Assembly: GCA_951801245.1 (NCBI GenBank)
Contig: CATOMC010000005.1
Coordinates: 45,980 to 109,979, forward strand
From: an uncultured Lachnospiraceae bacterium
Lineage (GTDB): Bacteria; Bacillota_A; Clostridia; Lachnospirales; Lachnospiraceae
DNA: 64,000 nt
Direction of reading: 5' to 3'
The position numbers and the translations under genes are program-made. The notes below the pieces were generated by a model, which had not been told where the DNA came from, did no database searches, and was given only the letters and a program-made list of their open reading frames with translations. This document shows, in pieces, positions 18,494 to 26,918 of this stretch; within the stretch, counting starts at the first letter, position 1; every line of letters begins with the position of its first letter.

Positions 18494-20254
18494 TTACGGT
18501 TTTTGTGCATCATACACATACACTGTCAGGCTCTCATCCTGTGACGCATATGTCCCCTGCAGTGTGAGTCCCAGTTCTTTCGCATTGGAAAAACGAATCC
18601 TGGAAAAGATATATCGTCCGCCCAATTCCCTGAAAGCTTCCGGATCCATATAAAGCGTGTCATCCGTGGCATACACAGTCTTTGCCGCACTTACCACACT
18701 GGTATCCGTACCGGAATACAGATAGGCTCTCGCGCCCCAGTCGTCATAATAAATCCTGCTTGCCTCCACACGCTCCAGAGCCGGTGCAATGATCTTCCTG
18801 AAATCTTCTTTATACTGCTTCGCGTAAAATCCCAGATAGCCGTCCAGCGTAGCAATCCCGTTATATTCAAGCACCGCCGGATGCATGCCGTAGGCCGCCG
18901 CCCACTCACCATTATAACCGATTTGGTCCTTGATCTGCTCAAACAGTTCCACTGCATAGAACTGCTCATAATCAAATTCATCCACTTCCGTCCCGTGATG
19001 ATACGCATACAGCCTGTGATGGCAGGTCATATAAAGGTCATTGTATCTGGTGGGTGTAACAATCACCACGAGCACCGCCACGCAGACCAGAAGATTGGCC
19101 GCCCACAAAGTGACAATCCCTCTGTCATACAGCCTGACAAGAATCAGCAAAAGCGCCATATCCCACAAAAAGGGATTAAAGAAAATGGTCCGGTTAAACT
19201 GCCAGCCCTGCAGCGGCGGCAGAATCGTCTCCACAAGCGTCCGCAAAGGTTCAAAGTCATACAGTCCGTAAATCAGACAATTAAACAGGATAAAAACCAT
19301 CAACAGATTAAAGGGGTCGTGCAAAATCTTCCCCGCCTGTTTTTTCAACAGATACCATCCATTCAATATTACAAAATAAATACCGCACACCGGCATGATC
19401 ACCTTGCCGTGCACATCCTCCGCATGAAACATGCTGTCCTTCCACACACTGACAATCTCCTGCCCGATCTCAGGCAGGGAAAGAGAAGGGTTCACGATCG
19501 TTGTGCGTATGGTCTCTTCATCGCCAAGAAGCATCTGCCCAAACAGACGGTACTCACACACCACATAGCCTGCCGCCAGCACAAACAGCGCCCCAATCAA
19601 GGATTTGGCTATCCTTTTATCCCGGATGGAAATCCACAGGCTGGCAATCACCAGATACCCCAGAATAAAGATACCATGATATGAAAAATACGACACCAGC
19701 GGATAGGCAAAAAGCGCCAGATACCACCGGATATCCGGCTGTCTATATATCCTGATCAGCAAATAAACGCAAAGCGGAATGGACGCAAAGGCAAACCCAA
19801 AGGCCGGGAAAAAATAAATAATACCGTAAGCAAATCCTGCCATCCAGATGGCAGGCCGGTAAATTCTATACTTTTCGTCAAATATCTCTCTGCCCAATAG
19901 ACAAAACGAGACAATTCCCAATACAATCTTACCAAGCAGTCCCAACACATACGCCGTATAGGTCGGAAAAATCATATACAGCAGACTGTATAAGGATAGT
20001 TCCGAAGGCAGAAGATCCCTGCTCACACCGCCCAGAAAAGGCACATTGACACCATGCTTCCAAAAGGTGCCCGTGTTTTTCAGCATCTGGTACTGAGCCA
20101 GGAACAGATCCATATTATCATGCACTGCAATATAACTGCGCTCCCCATAGCCGAACAATACGGCCGCCATAAGCACGATAAAGCCCACGATTGGGAAAAA
20201 GAACCAGTATTTGGTAAGCCAAAGAAACCATTTATACTTCATCAGATTTCTCAT
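18494..20254 (-). CDS. Polytopic membrane protein, GT-C-like (DUF6044-like)
   Basis: A 586-residue protein with about 11-12 helices and a C-terminal extracytoplasmic region (about 400-586). The motif YIAVHDNMDLFLAQ after the first helix resembles DUF6044-type proteins, where an acidic HDN loop precedes the second helix as in GT-C enzymes. It starts 20 bp after gtrA and is followed at 18 bp by the radical SAM gene. GtrA/GT-C adjacency fits a system in which GtrA helps move a polyprenyl-phosphate sugar that the GT-C protein uses. Donor and acceptor are unknown. Confidence 0.7.
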   Translation of the reverse strand: MRNLMKYKWFLWLTKYWFFFPIVGFIVLMAAVLFGYGERSYIAVHDNMDLFLAQYQMLKNTGTFWKHGVNVPFLGGVSRDLLPSELSLYSLLYMIFPTYTAYVLGLLGKIVLGIVSFCLLGREIFDEKYRIYRPAIWMAGFAYGIIYFFPAFGFAFASIPLCVYLLIRIYRQPDIRWYLALFAYPLVSYFSYHGIFILGYLVIASLWISIRDKRIAKSLIGALFVLAAGYVVCEYRLFGQMLLGDEETIRTTIVNPSLSLPEIGQEIVSVWKDSMFHAEDVHGKVIMPVCGIYFVILNGWYLLKKQAGKILHDPFNLLMVFILFNCLIYGLYDFEPLRTLVETILPPLQGWQFNRTIFFNPFLWDMALLLILVRLYDRGIVTLWAANLLVCVAVLVVIVTPTRYNDLYMTCHHRLYAYHHGTEVDEFDYEQFYAVELFEQIKDQIGYNGEWAAAYGMHPAVLEYNGIATLDGYLGFYAKQYKEDFRKIIAPALERVEASRIYYDDWGARAYLYSGTDTSVVSAAKTVYATDDTLYMDPEAFRELGGRYIFSRIRFSNAKELGLTLQGTYASQDESLTVYVYDAQKP

Positions 20255-20274
20255 ACAGTATCCCCATATCCTTC

Positions 20275-20724
20275 CTACTGCACGTTACGCTGTCGTTTTC
20301 CCGTCCGGAATACGAACAGCTTCTGTCCGAAGAAATTCATCACAATAAACAGCCCCATGCCAAGCACCATCGCCACATTATCCACCACCACAACAGGCTG
20401 TGATGCCAGCAGATAACGGATGAACGGCCTCGCAATTCCATACGCCAGTCCGTAACAGACAATGATATTGATGGCAAACCGCCAGGGAAGCCATTTATCC
20501 TTGTTTTCCACCTTAAAGGTCACTTTGCCGTTCATATAATAAGAGAATACACTTCCCACAAAATAAGAAGTCCCGCTGGATACCCAGTAATTCCAGTGCG
20601 CCAGATTATACAGACCCGACATAATCAGATAACCCAGAAGCGTATTCATCACACCCACGATTCCAAAATGAATCACTTCCATGATAAAATCTTTGTATTT
20701 TTCATAGAGTGCTTTTATTCTCAT
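20275..20724 (-). CDS. GtrA-like flippase protein
   Basis: A 149-residue membrane protein with four helices (about 14-35, 43-61, 75-95 and 110-132), the GtrA family layout. FGIVGVMNTLLGY and the end FVFRTGKR are typical. It probably helps translocate a polyprenyl-phosphate-linked sugar across the membrane. Start 20724 follows GGGGG by 5 nt; the longer frame to 20751 is not needed. It is the first gene of the leftward operon that runs to 9393. Confidence 0.85.
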   Translation of the reverse strand: MRIKALYEKYKDFIMEVIHFGIVGVMNTLLGYLIMSGLYNLAHWNYWVSSGTSYFVGSVFSYYMNGKVTFKVENKDKWLPWRFAINIIVCYGLAYGIARPFIRYLLASQPVVVVDNVAMVLGMGLFIVMNFFGQKLFVFRTGKRQRNVQ

Positions 20725-20780
20725 AATATCCCCCGTTGGCACTGACTGCATTTACATTCTTCCAGCCGCCTGCTATACTT

Positions 20781-20859
20781 AAAGTAAATTCCTGCGGAAT
20801 TAACTTTACGAGTTTTGCTTCACAAACTCGGATTAGCGCCAATGTTTCTTCCCTCACTA
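20781..20859 (-). repeat. Intergenic copy of the palindromic repeat
   Basis: The unit begins with a 12-bp hairpin (20781-20792 with 20796-20807, one mismatch), then a second hairpin (20809-20830, CGAGTTT/AAACTCG arms) and a tail ending in CCCTCACTA. Order, spacing and several stretches match the copy in the GT-C gene, including minus-strand GGCGCTAATCCGAG here against GGTGCGCATTCGAG there. It sits between divergent gtrA and the VOC gene. Confidence 0.75.
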
Positions 20860-20881
20860 TTCCTAAAAAAGGAGCCGCCAT

Positions 20882-21277
20882 ATGTCATTAACAGTACATC
20901 ACATAGGTTATCTTGTCAAAAAAATAGAAAAGGCCAGGGATGAATTCCTGTCGCTCGGTTACCGGGTGGAGCAGGACACTGTGCGGGATGAAATCCGCAA
21001 AGTGGACATCTGTTTCCTCGTCAAAGACGGTTACCGGGTCGAACTGGTCTCTCCCTATGCCAATGACTCGGTCGTCTCAGGTCTGATGAAGCGGTACAAA
21101 AACAGCCCCTATCATATCTGTTATGAGACCACAGACTTTGAAACCGCCTGTGCAGACCTTTGCAAAGGCGGCTTTATCTCCATCGACACCCCCACGCCTG
21201 CACCGGCTTTAGGCGGCCGGAACGTGGTCTTCTTGACCAGTCCTGTTCTTGGTATGATAGAACTGATCCGAAACTGA
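20882..21277 (+). CDS. VOC superfamily protein (glyoxalase/epimerase-like)
   Basis: A 131-residue single-domain vicinal-oxygen-chelate protein. Metal ligands are visible at H7 (HHIGY), E54 (VELVSP), H78 (YHICYE) and E127 (MIELI), the pattern of methylmalonyl-CoA epimerase-like and glyoxalase-like members. AGGAG lies 7 nt before the ATG. It converges with the ACP/FkbH genes, its stop 13 bp from the ACP stop. VOC proteins of this kind occur next to FkbH/ACP genes, so it may act on the carrier-bound acyl unit. That link is inference. Confidence 0.8.
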   Translation: MSLTVHHIGYLVKKIEKARDEFLSLGYRVEQDTVRDEIRKVDICFLVKDGYRVELVSPYANDSVVSGLMKRYKNSPYHICYETTDFETACADLCKGGFISIDTPTPAPALGGRNVVFLTSPVLGMIELIRN

Positions 21278-21290
21278 ACAGCAGCCGGCA

Positions 21291-21533
21291 CTAACCGATC
21301 TTACTGATGATGATGTCCGCCATCTCACCCACATTCTTCATGGACACTACCTGTCCCATATTAAATTTCATGCCAAACGCCTGCTCCACAGCCGCCAGCA
21401 GATTGATATGTTCCAGGGAATCCCAATCCTCGATATCGTCTGCTGTGGTCGCATCCGTCACCGTGATCTCCTCATCGTCAAACACATCGCGAAACACTTC
21501 ATTTAATTTCTCAAACACTTCTTCTCTGGTCAT
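21291..21533 (-). CDS. Acyl carrier protein
   Basis: An 80-residue acidic carrier protein. The phosphopantetheine attachment site is Ser39 in DWDSLEHINL. GGAGG lies 6 nt before the ATG, and a separate promoter is visible at 21585-21613. It follows the FkbH-like gene at 165 bp, so it is probably the dedicated carrier onto which that enzyme loads its acyl group, distinct from the housekeeping fatty-acid ACP. Confidence 0.9.
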   Translation of the reverse strand: MTREEVFEKLNEVFRDVFDDEEITVTDATTADDIEDWDSLEHINLLAAVEQAFGMKFNMGQVVSMKNVGEMADIIISKIG

Positions 21534-21584
21534 AAATTACCTCCATTAAGCCATGCGCCGTTTTGATACGGCAAATCTTTTACT

Positions 21585-21613
21585 ACTATATCCCTTTTTC
21601 CATAAATTAGCAA
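21585..21613 (-). promoter_or_regulatory. Promoter of the acyl carrier protein gene
   Basis: The -35 TTGCTA (21608-21613) and -10 TATAGT (21585-21590) are separated by exactly 17 bp on the minus strand, about 50 bp upstream of the ACP start. It allows ACP expression independent of the FkbH gene. Confidence 0.55.
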
Positions 21614-21698
21614 CTTTTTGTTGGATGCCGCATTCCGGGCGCTACCGTTCAACCGGCAGCTATCCCCCGCATGGAAAGCGTCCTATTTTCAACAGAAA

Positions 21699-23540
21699 TC
21701 ATTGGTCAACCTGAATCACGGTATTTTTCTTTTCATACCGCTTAGGAATCACATACTGCCATGTAGTGACACCTGTGTCATCTTCCGAAATCTTCTCAAA
21801 TCCCATCTGTCCATAGAAATCTTTTACCATGGCATTTTTGGCCGTAGGGTAATAGTAGCCGATGATGGTAGTAATGCCTCTGTCCCTGCACGCCTCTGCC
21901 ACGCTGTCCATCATGGCGTACTCCATATCACGTTTGAGCACACGGCAACTCATCAGCCACAGCTCCAGATGCAGCACCTTCCCGTCTGTATCCGCTTCCC
22001 GGACAGCCTCCCTTTTTTGATAGGCCTGCACGTCCTCCATGGTTCCCTGTCTGCCGATAACCACGCTCACGACCCCATTGTCACCGAATTTATCTTCCAG
22101 CTTCCCGTATCTGGTGAGATAACCGGCATTCGATGCAAACTCTTCCACATCGGTCTGGGTATATCTTCTGGTGGTCAGATTAAACTGATTGCTTTTATTG
22201 GATAACTGGGCGATCCGCGACATATACAGCGGCTCAAAAGCCCGGATGATTCCATGCATCTGCAAGGATAGCAGATATTCCCGGTAATCTCCGAAGTTCT
22301 GCGCCTGTTTCTGCCTTTGCAGATTTGCCTGGTACATCTCGTTTCGCTTCCGGTCATCTTCTGACAGTTGTGTCACTTCAAAGAAACCGGAACGATCCAG
22401 CACACGGATATACTGCTCCGGAGAGCCGATCTGCGGTACAGATACTCCTTTTACCTGGCTTTCCACAATTTCCCGTTCCGCCGGATTATCGTCCACAAAT
22501 ACAAGACTGTCCGGTAAGATGTTTAGTTCTTCTGCAATCTGTACGATATTCCTGCTCTTAGGATCCCAGTTCGCCTTGATCACAATAAAGTCCTCCGGCT
22601 TCAGGGTGCCGTCCGGATGATTCAGTCCCGCGATTGCGTTTTCCTGCTCGTTCTTGGAATCCACACACAGAAGTACGCCGATATCCTTCTGCGCCTTCAC
22701 ATACCCCTGAAACTCCGCATAAACCTGTCCCATGGGCGTCTCCTGGCCAATCTCCAGATGTTCCACCCCATCGTCTCCCACGATACCGCCCCAGAGCGTG
22801 TTATCCAGATCCAGCACCAACGCTTTCTTATTCTTCCCAAACACCGCCTTGATGATATGTGCTACATTATAGGCGAATTCCGGGATGGCCTGCAGGCACA
22901 TGGCGTATTTGTACATATGCCAGTACAGCGGATCTGCCCATCGATCCAGTCCATAGGCCGCCGCCATATAATGAATGTCATTGATATAGAAATTTGCATG
23001 CGCCCTGGCATACTCATAGAATTTCTCGTTCAGACGGTTGATGAAACAGATCCGGCCGTGTATATCCACCGCTTCCCGATTGCCCAGAAGCCGGTAAAAA
23101 GGATACTCGAAGTTGTTCTGGATCACAGGGCAATGATACTGCTGTTCGATCTTGTCCCACATCACCCGGAAATGCTCATATTGTTGTGAAAGAAGCTCCT
23201 CCACCTGCTGTGCGCTGTCTCCCGGGGACGGAAATGCCGTTATGTTGCGGCCGGACGTATGAATCAGGATAAGGTCCGGAGCAAAAGCCAGAAGATCCGG
23301 CTGATCAAACATCACATCCTGCCAGTACTGGGCATACTCCGACTCATAAAACTCGGCCCGGATTCCCTGATCCAGAAGGAACACCTCCAGCACCCTGATA
23401 ATATCATGGGTCGTACTTCCTCCCAGAACTGCGATCTTTTTCGATAAAAAGTCTGACCGTTCCTCCAACAGCTTCCGCTTTATTTTTTTCGATTTTTTTA
23501 AAATATCTTCACTGTCAAAAGGGTATTCTAATTCCCGCAT
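21699..23540 (-). CDS. FkbH-like HAD-IIIC acyl-loading enzyme
   Basis: A 613-residue cytoplasmic protein with three parts: an N-terminal SGNH-fold-like region (about 35-230), a HAD-superfamily IIIC phosphatase domain with catalytic DLDNTLW (244-250) and VDDNPAER (about 345), and a C-terminal GNAT-like domain (about 450-600). FkbH-type proteins dephosphorylate 1,3-bisphosphoglycerate and load glyceryl, or a related acid, onto an ACP; others serve sugar acylation in polysaccharide loci. The ACP gene follows directly and an SGNH gene precedes it. It probably supplies a carrier-bound acyl group for glycan decoration. AGGGAG precedes the ATG. Confidence 0.85.
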   Translation of the reverse strand: MRELEYPFDSEDILKKSKKIKRKLLEERSDFLSKKIAVLGGSTTHDIIRVLEVFLLDQGIRAEFYESEYAQYWQDVMFDQPDLLAFAPDLILIHTSGRNITAFPSPGDSAQQVEELLSQQYEHFRVMWDKIEQQYHCPVIQNNFEYPFYRLLGNREAVDIHGRICFINRLNEKFYEYARAHANFYINDIHYMAAAYGLDRWADPLYWHMYKYAMCLQAIPEFAYNVAHIIKAVFGKNKKALVLDLDNTLWGGIVGDDGVEHLEIGQETPMGQVYAEFQGYVKAQKDIGVLLCVDSKNEQENAIAGLNHPDGTLKPEDFIVIKANWDPKSRNIVQIAEELNILPDSLVFVDDNPAEREIVESQVKGVSVPQIGSPEQYIRVLDRSGFFEVTQLSEDDRKRNEMYQANLQRQKQAQNFGDYREYLLSLQMHGIIRAFEPLYMSRIAQLSNKSNQFNLTTRRYTQTDVEEFASNAGYLTRYGKLEDKFGDNGVVSVVIGRQGTMEDVQAYQKREAVREADTDGKVLHLELWLMSCRVLKRDMEYAMMDSVAEACRDRGITTIIGYYYPTAKNAMVKDFYGQMGFEKISEDDTGVTTWQYVIPKRYEKKNTVIQVDQ

Positions 23541-23665
23541 CGTTCTACTCCCTGTGTCCCGTCAAAAAAGACAGGCCTTTCCTGCACCTGTCTTTTATCA
23601 TACCATAATCTGTTTGTTCTATGCAATCGCTACCGTTCATCCTCAAATCTCTCTGCCGCATGCCG

Positions 23666-24793
23666 TTATTCCTCCGGCCTGAAATCCTTATTAATCACCC
23701 TGGCGATTGCTTCCGCATAGACACGACTCCCAAGCGGCGTCATATGAACACCGTCCTCCAGATAATCGTCTGCGGTCTCCGCATTAATACCGCTCACTTC
23801 AAAGGCATTGTAGAAGATTACATTCTCCTTCTTATGCTGTTCATAAACATAGCCTGTGCCTCTTGCAAAATCAACCAGGGGGCCATAGCCGTAGTCCATC
23901 GAATACCCGTCTCCCAGGAACGTATCCCCGCTGAAAATCTGGCAGTAATGGGGCGCAAGCAGAAGAATCTTCGCATCCGGGAACTTGCCCTGCAGACGCT
24001 GAACCGCACCCTCTAACGCTCCCGTATAAGTATGGATATCGCTGACCGCCAGCGTGCCGCCCTCCTCCAGATATCTGCTCTTGGGAATCTGCCCGCTTAA
24101 GAAATCATTTACGCCGTACTCGATGATAAAATAATCCGTCTTGCTAAAATCACATTTTTTCAGCACATCACCGGCCGGATACCCGTCAAAGATGCTCCCG
24201 TCGATATCCCCGAGAATCGCATGTACCACACCCAGCAGACTTCTGGATGTCCACTGGTCAAAATAAGCCTCCTCGCCGGGCAGAAGCGCCGCCGTCGTGC
24301 CGCCCATGGCCATATTGTAGACTTTGGCGTTGCAGTCATGTGCGATAATGGCCGCCGCACCGCTCTCAGTCCTGTCATGGTCCATGATGCTGTCGCCCAG
24401 GATGACAATCTGCATATCATACTCTTTGTCATCCTCCTCTTCTTCCTCCTCAGACTCTGCATTTGCCTGGTCGTCCCCATCGGAAGGCTCCTCCGTCTGT
24501 TCCATCACCTTGGGCGTCTCTTCACTCTCTTCCTTACCGCCCACATTCTGTTCCGACTCACCTTCCTGTGTCACCACGCTGGTGCCTTCCTTGATCTGGT
24601 TCCATTCGTTTTTCAGCTCCTGCACCGTCTGGTTATTTTCCTCAGCCAGTGCAAGCCTCTCCTTTTCCACTTTCATCTGCGCCTGTCCGTACAAAATCTC
24701 AATCAGCGCCAGAATACAGAACCCGATCAGTACAATAAGAAGCAGATTATTATTGTTTTGCCTTCTCCTTTGCGGAGTTCTTTTATTTTCCAT
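23666..24793 (-). CDS. Membrane-anchored SGNH hydrolase with acidic linker
   Basis: A 375-residue protein: basic start, membrane helix (about 16-35), a predicted coiled coil (about 37-70), a strongly acidic low-complexity linker (about 78-125, with runs of Glu and Asp) and an SGNH domain. Block I is GDSIM with Ser135, block III is GVNDF and the terminal motif is DGVHMT. The linker would hold the esterase away from the membrane. It lies upstream of the FkbH and ACP genes on the same strand (125-bp gap) and may be the transfer or removal enzyme for their acyl product. Confidence 0.85.
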   Translation of the reverse strand: MENKRTPQRRRQNNNNLLLIVLIGFCILALIEILYGQAQMKVEKERLALAEENNQTVQELKNEWNQIKEGTSVVTQEGESEQNVGGKEESEETPKVMEQTEEPSDGDDQANAESEEEEEEDDKEYDMQIVILGDSIMDHDRTESGAAAIIAHDCNAKVYNMAMGGTTAALLPGEEAYFDQWTSRSLLGVVHAILGDIDGSIFDGYPAGDVLKKCDFSKTDYFIIEYGVNDFLSGQIPKSRYLEEGGTLAVSDIHTYTGALEGAVQRLQGKFPDAKILLLAPHYCQIFSGDTFLGDGYSMDYGYGPLVDFARGTGYVYEQHKKENVIFYNAFEVSGINAETADDYLEDGVHMTPLGSRVYAEAIARVINKDFRPEE

Positions 24794-24971
24794 CTATTTT
24801 CACAACCTTTCCAGATACGCCGTATCTTTCCTATGTCTGACTTTATCATATTTTTCCTATTTTGGATATCCCTATACTAATTTATTAAGAAAACTTTTCC
24901 AAATCTTAAGAATTGTCGTCTGATTCCCTTTCCACATTCGCTGATGTGATGGCTAAATAAATATAAAACAT

Positions 24972-25001
24972 TTGTAACTGACCTATAATATAGTATATAA
25001 T
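24972..25001 (+). promoter_or_regulatory. Promoter of the 607-residue membrane protein gene
   Basis: The -35 TTGTAA (24972-24977) and a perfect -10 TATAAT (24996-25001) are 18 bp apart. Transcription would begin near 25008, which rules out the ATG at 25000 and supports translation from 25060. Confidence 0.6.
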
Positions 25002-25059
25002 GAAAAAATGGAAATATACCATGTTACCATCAATCAGCATTTACGAAAGGGAACATCTG

Positions 25060-26883
25060 ATGTCACTGGTCAATGAGGGCGCACAGCCCGTATCACTACC
25101 GCCAGGATTCGGGCGTCAAACATACAAAAGATCCCCAAAAGAACCTCTCACCGCCTCCCCCTGGATGTGGCGGCTTTTTTTTCTTGTGCTCCTGATTCTG
25201 TTCTACTGTCTGGAACTTTTCTTAATCCGGCCGGTGGACGGCATCAACGATGACTGGGGCATGTACAGTATCCTCTCCGGTGCCTATCTGGGATATCCTG
25301 ACGCGCATGTCATGTTTTTCCTGTATCCCTTATCCTGGCTTTTGTGTAAACTATATGAACTGTGCAGTTTCATCCCCTGGTACGGTCTTTTTCAGCACGG
25401 CGTGCAGATTGCCTGCCTTTGCTTTATCTATCACCGCGTTATGCGGATCTGGCATCGGCACGATTCCGGTGACGCCTTCTGGAAGCCTGCCCTGTGCACT
25501 TTCCTGATACTGTTCTTTCTGGTGGACTTAAACGTGCTGACGCAGGCGCAGTATACCACCACCGCAGGACTTGCCGCTGCCGCTGCCATCTTCTGTTTCA
25601 TCACCACCAGGATCGGCAGCAGTGTCCCTGTCTTTTTCCTGGATAATATACCAACCTTTGTGTTTGCCTGGATTTCCTTTAGTATGCGGCAGAATATTCT
25701 GTATCTGATGCTGCCCATGGCCGGAATGCTCTGGCTTGCCAAGTGGTGGGTGGCCCGCCGCATCGAGACCGGAAACATTGCCCTCAAACTGATGGGATTT
25801 GCCCTGATCCTGGGCCTTGGCATGGGAATCCTGTGGGGCATCAATGCCATCGCCTACTCGGAACCCCAGTGGTCTGATTTTCGTAAAATCAATCACTATA
25901 GAGAACGCGTCGGGGACTTTTACCAGTGGCCGGAATATGAAGAGTGTGCCGACGATCTTACCGCTCTTGGTATCACGGAAGAAGCCTATATGTACCGCCG
26001 AAACGGCGCCCCTTACATAGGCCATAACATGTCTGTGGACGACTGGAAACAGATGCATGACATTGCCAGAAAATGTTATCTAGCCCGCACGGATATAAAG
26101 GAGCGCCTAAAGAACATTGTCATCGGCAGCATAAATGTCTTCTTCTACGAAGACGGTATGCAGCCCGCCAATCTATTGGCAGGTCTTCTGCTCCTTGCCG
26201 CCCTCATCCTGATCTTCGTAAGGCGCAACTGGCAGGCTCTGTTCGTCTTGCTGTGCTATCTGTTCGGCCGCAGTGTGAGCTGGATCTATGTGTTGTATGA
26301 AGGACGTTTTCCCAAGCGCATCATCCAGCCCCTGATCACGGTGGACTTTATGATACTGTTCGGCATCCTGCTTGGCTTCAACCTTCTGCATCTGGAAGCG
26401 AAGAAACGATATCGATTCCTTCTGCCTGTCGTAGTGTGTCTGAGTGTGTTATCTGTCTATATCACGAAGACAAATGTGGATGAGAACTATCACAGCCATC
26501 AGCAGACCTGGGAAGAATTAAAGGCTTACTGCCATGCCCACCCGGACAATTTCTACATATGGACTTATGATTCGGGAACTTTGGAGAATTACTGCGAATC
26601 GCCTTTTGACCTGACCCTGGATACATACAATAACTTTTTCTACACCAACTGGGGCGTCGTATGTAATCCCAACAGCAAAATAAAGCTGTCCGCCCACGGC
26701 ATCGGCAATTTTGGGCAGGATGTGGCAGAGAATGACCATGTATATTTCATCCTGCGGGAAGCACCCTATAACAGGGAGCATCCCGTCATCATGTATTTCA
26801 GGCATACATACAACGTAGAATCCGAGATTGCCGATATCTTCACGGCCGGAGATACCACATATCACGTGTATCAGCTCAGATGA
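25060..26883 (+). CDS. Large polytopic membrane protein, GT-C-like
   Basis: A 607-residue protein with a cytoplasmic tail of about 45 residues, about 10-11 helices and a C-terminal extracytoplasmic region of about 130 residues. After the first helix the loop has VDGINDDWGMYSILSG, an acidic DD motif in the place of the GT-C active-site Asp. Start 25060 has AAAGGGA about 8 nt upstream and lies after the promoter. It is monocistronic, divergent from the SGNH gene and convergent with the DUF6020-like gene. A glycosyltransferase or polymerase role at the outer membrane face is likely, with unknown substrate. Confidence 0.7.
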   Translation: MSLVNEGAQPVSLPPGFGRQTYKRSPKEPLTASPWMWRLFFLVLLILFYCLELFLIRPVDGINDDWGMYSILSGAYLGYPDAHVMFFLYPLSWLLCKLYELCSFIPWYGLFQHGVQIACLCFIYHRVMRIWHRHDSGDAFWKPALCTFLILFFLVDLNVLTQAQYTTTAGLAAAAAIFCFITTRIGSSVPVFFLDNIPTFVFAWISFSMRQNILYLMLPMAGMLWLAKWWVARRIETGNIALKLMGFALILGLGMGILWGINAIAYSEPQWSDFRKINHYRERVGDFYQWPEYEECADDLTALGITEEAYMYRRNGAPYIGHNMSVDDWKQMHDIARKCYLARTDIKERLKNIVIGSINVFFYEDGMQPANLLAGLLLLAALILIFVRRNWQALFVLLCYLFGRSVSWIYVLYEGRFPKRIIQPLITVDFMILFGILLGFNLLHLEAKKRYRFLLPVVVCLSVLSVYITKTNVDENYHSHQQTWEELKAYCHAHPDNFYIWTYDSGTLENYCESPFDLTLDTYNNFFYTNWGVVCNPNSKIKLSAHGIGNFGQDVAENDHVYFILREAPYNREHPVIMYFRHTYNVESEIADIFTAGDTTYHVYQLR

Positions 26884-26918
26884 CGTTTGCTGTATGACAG
26901 ACAGGCTGCGGCAGGTCG

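Noticed and set aside
24221..24923. Two plus-strand frames rich in Ser or Leu/Phe opposite the SGNH gene
   Set aside because: They are antisense translations of the acidic linker and helix of the 23666 gene, with low-complexity content.
26884..26918. Possible terminator between the convergent 25060 and 26919 genes
   Set aside because: Only about 6 bp of imperfect pairing (CGTTTG/CAAACG) and no T run.
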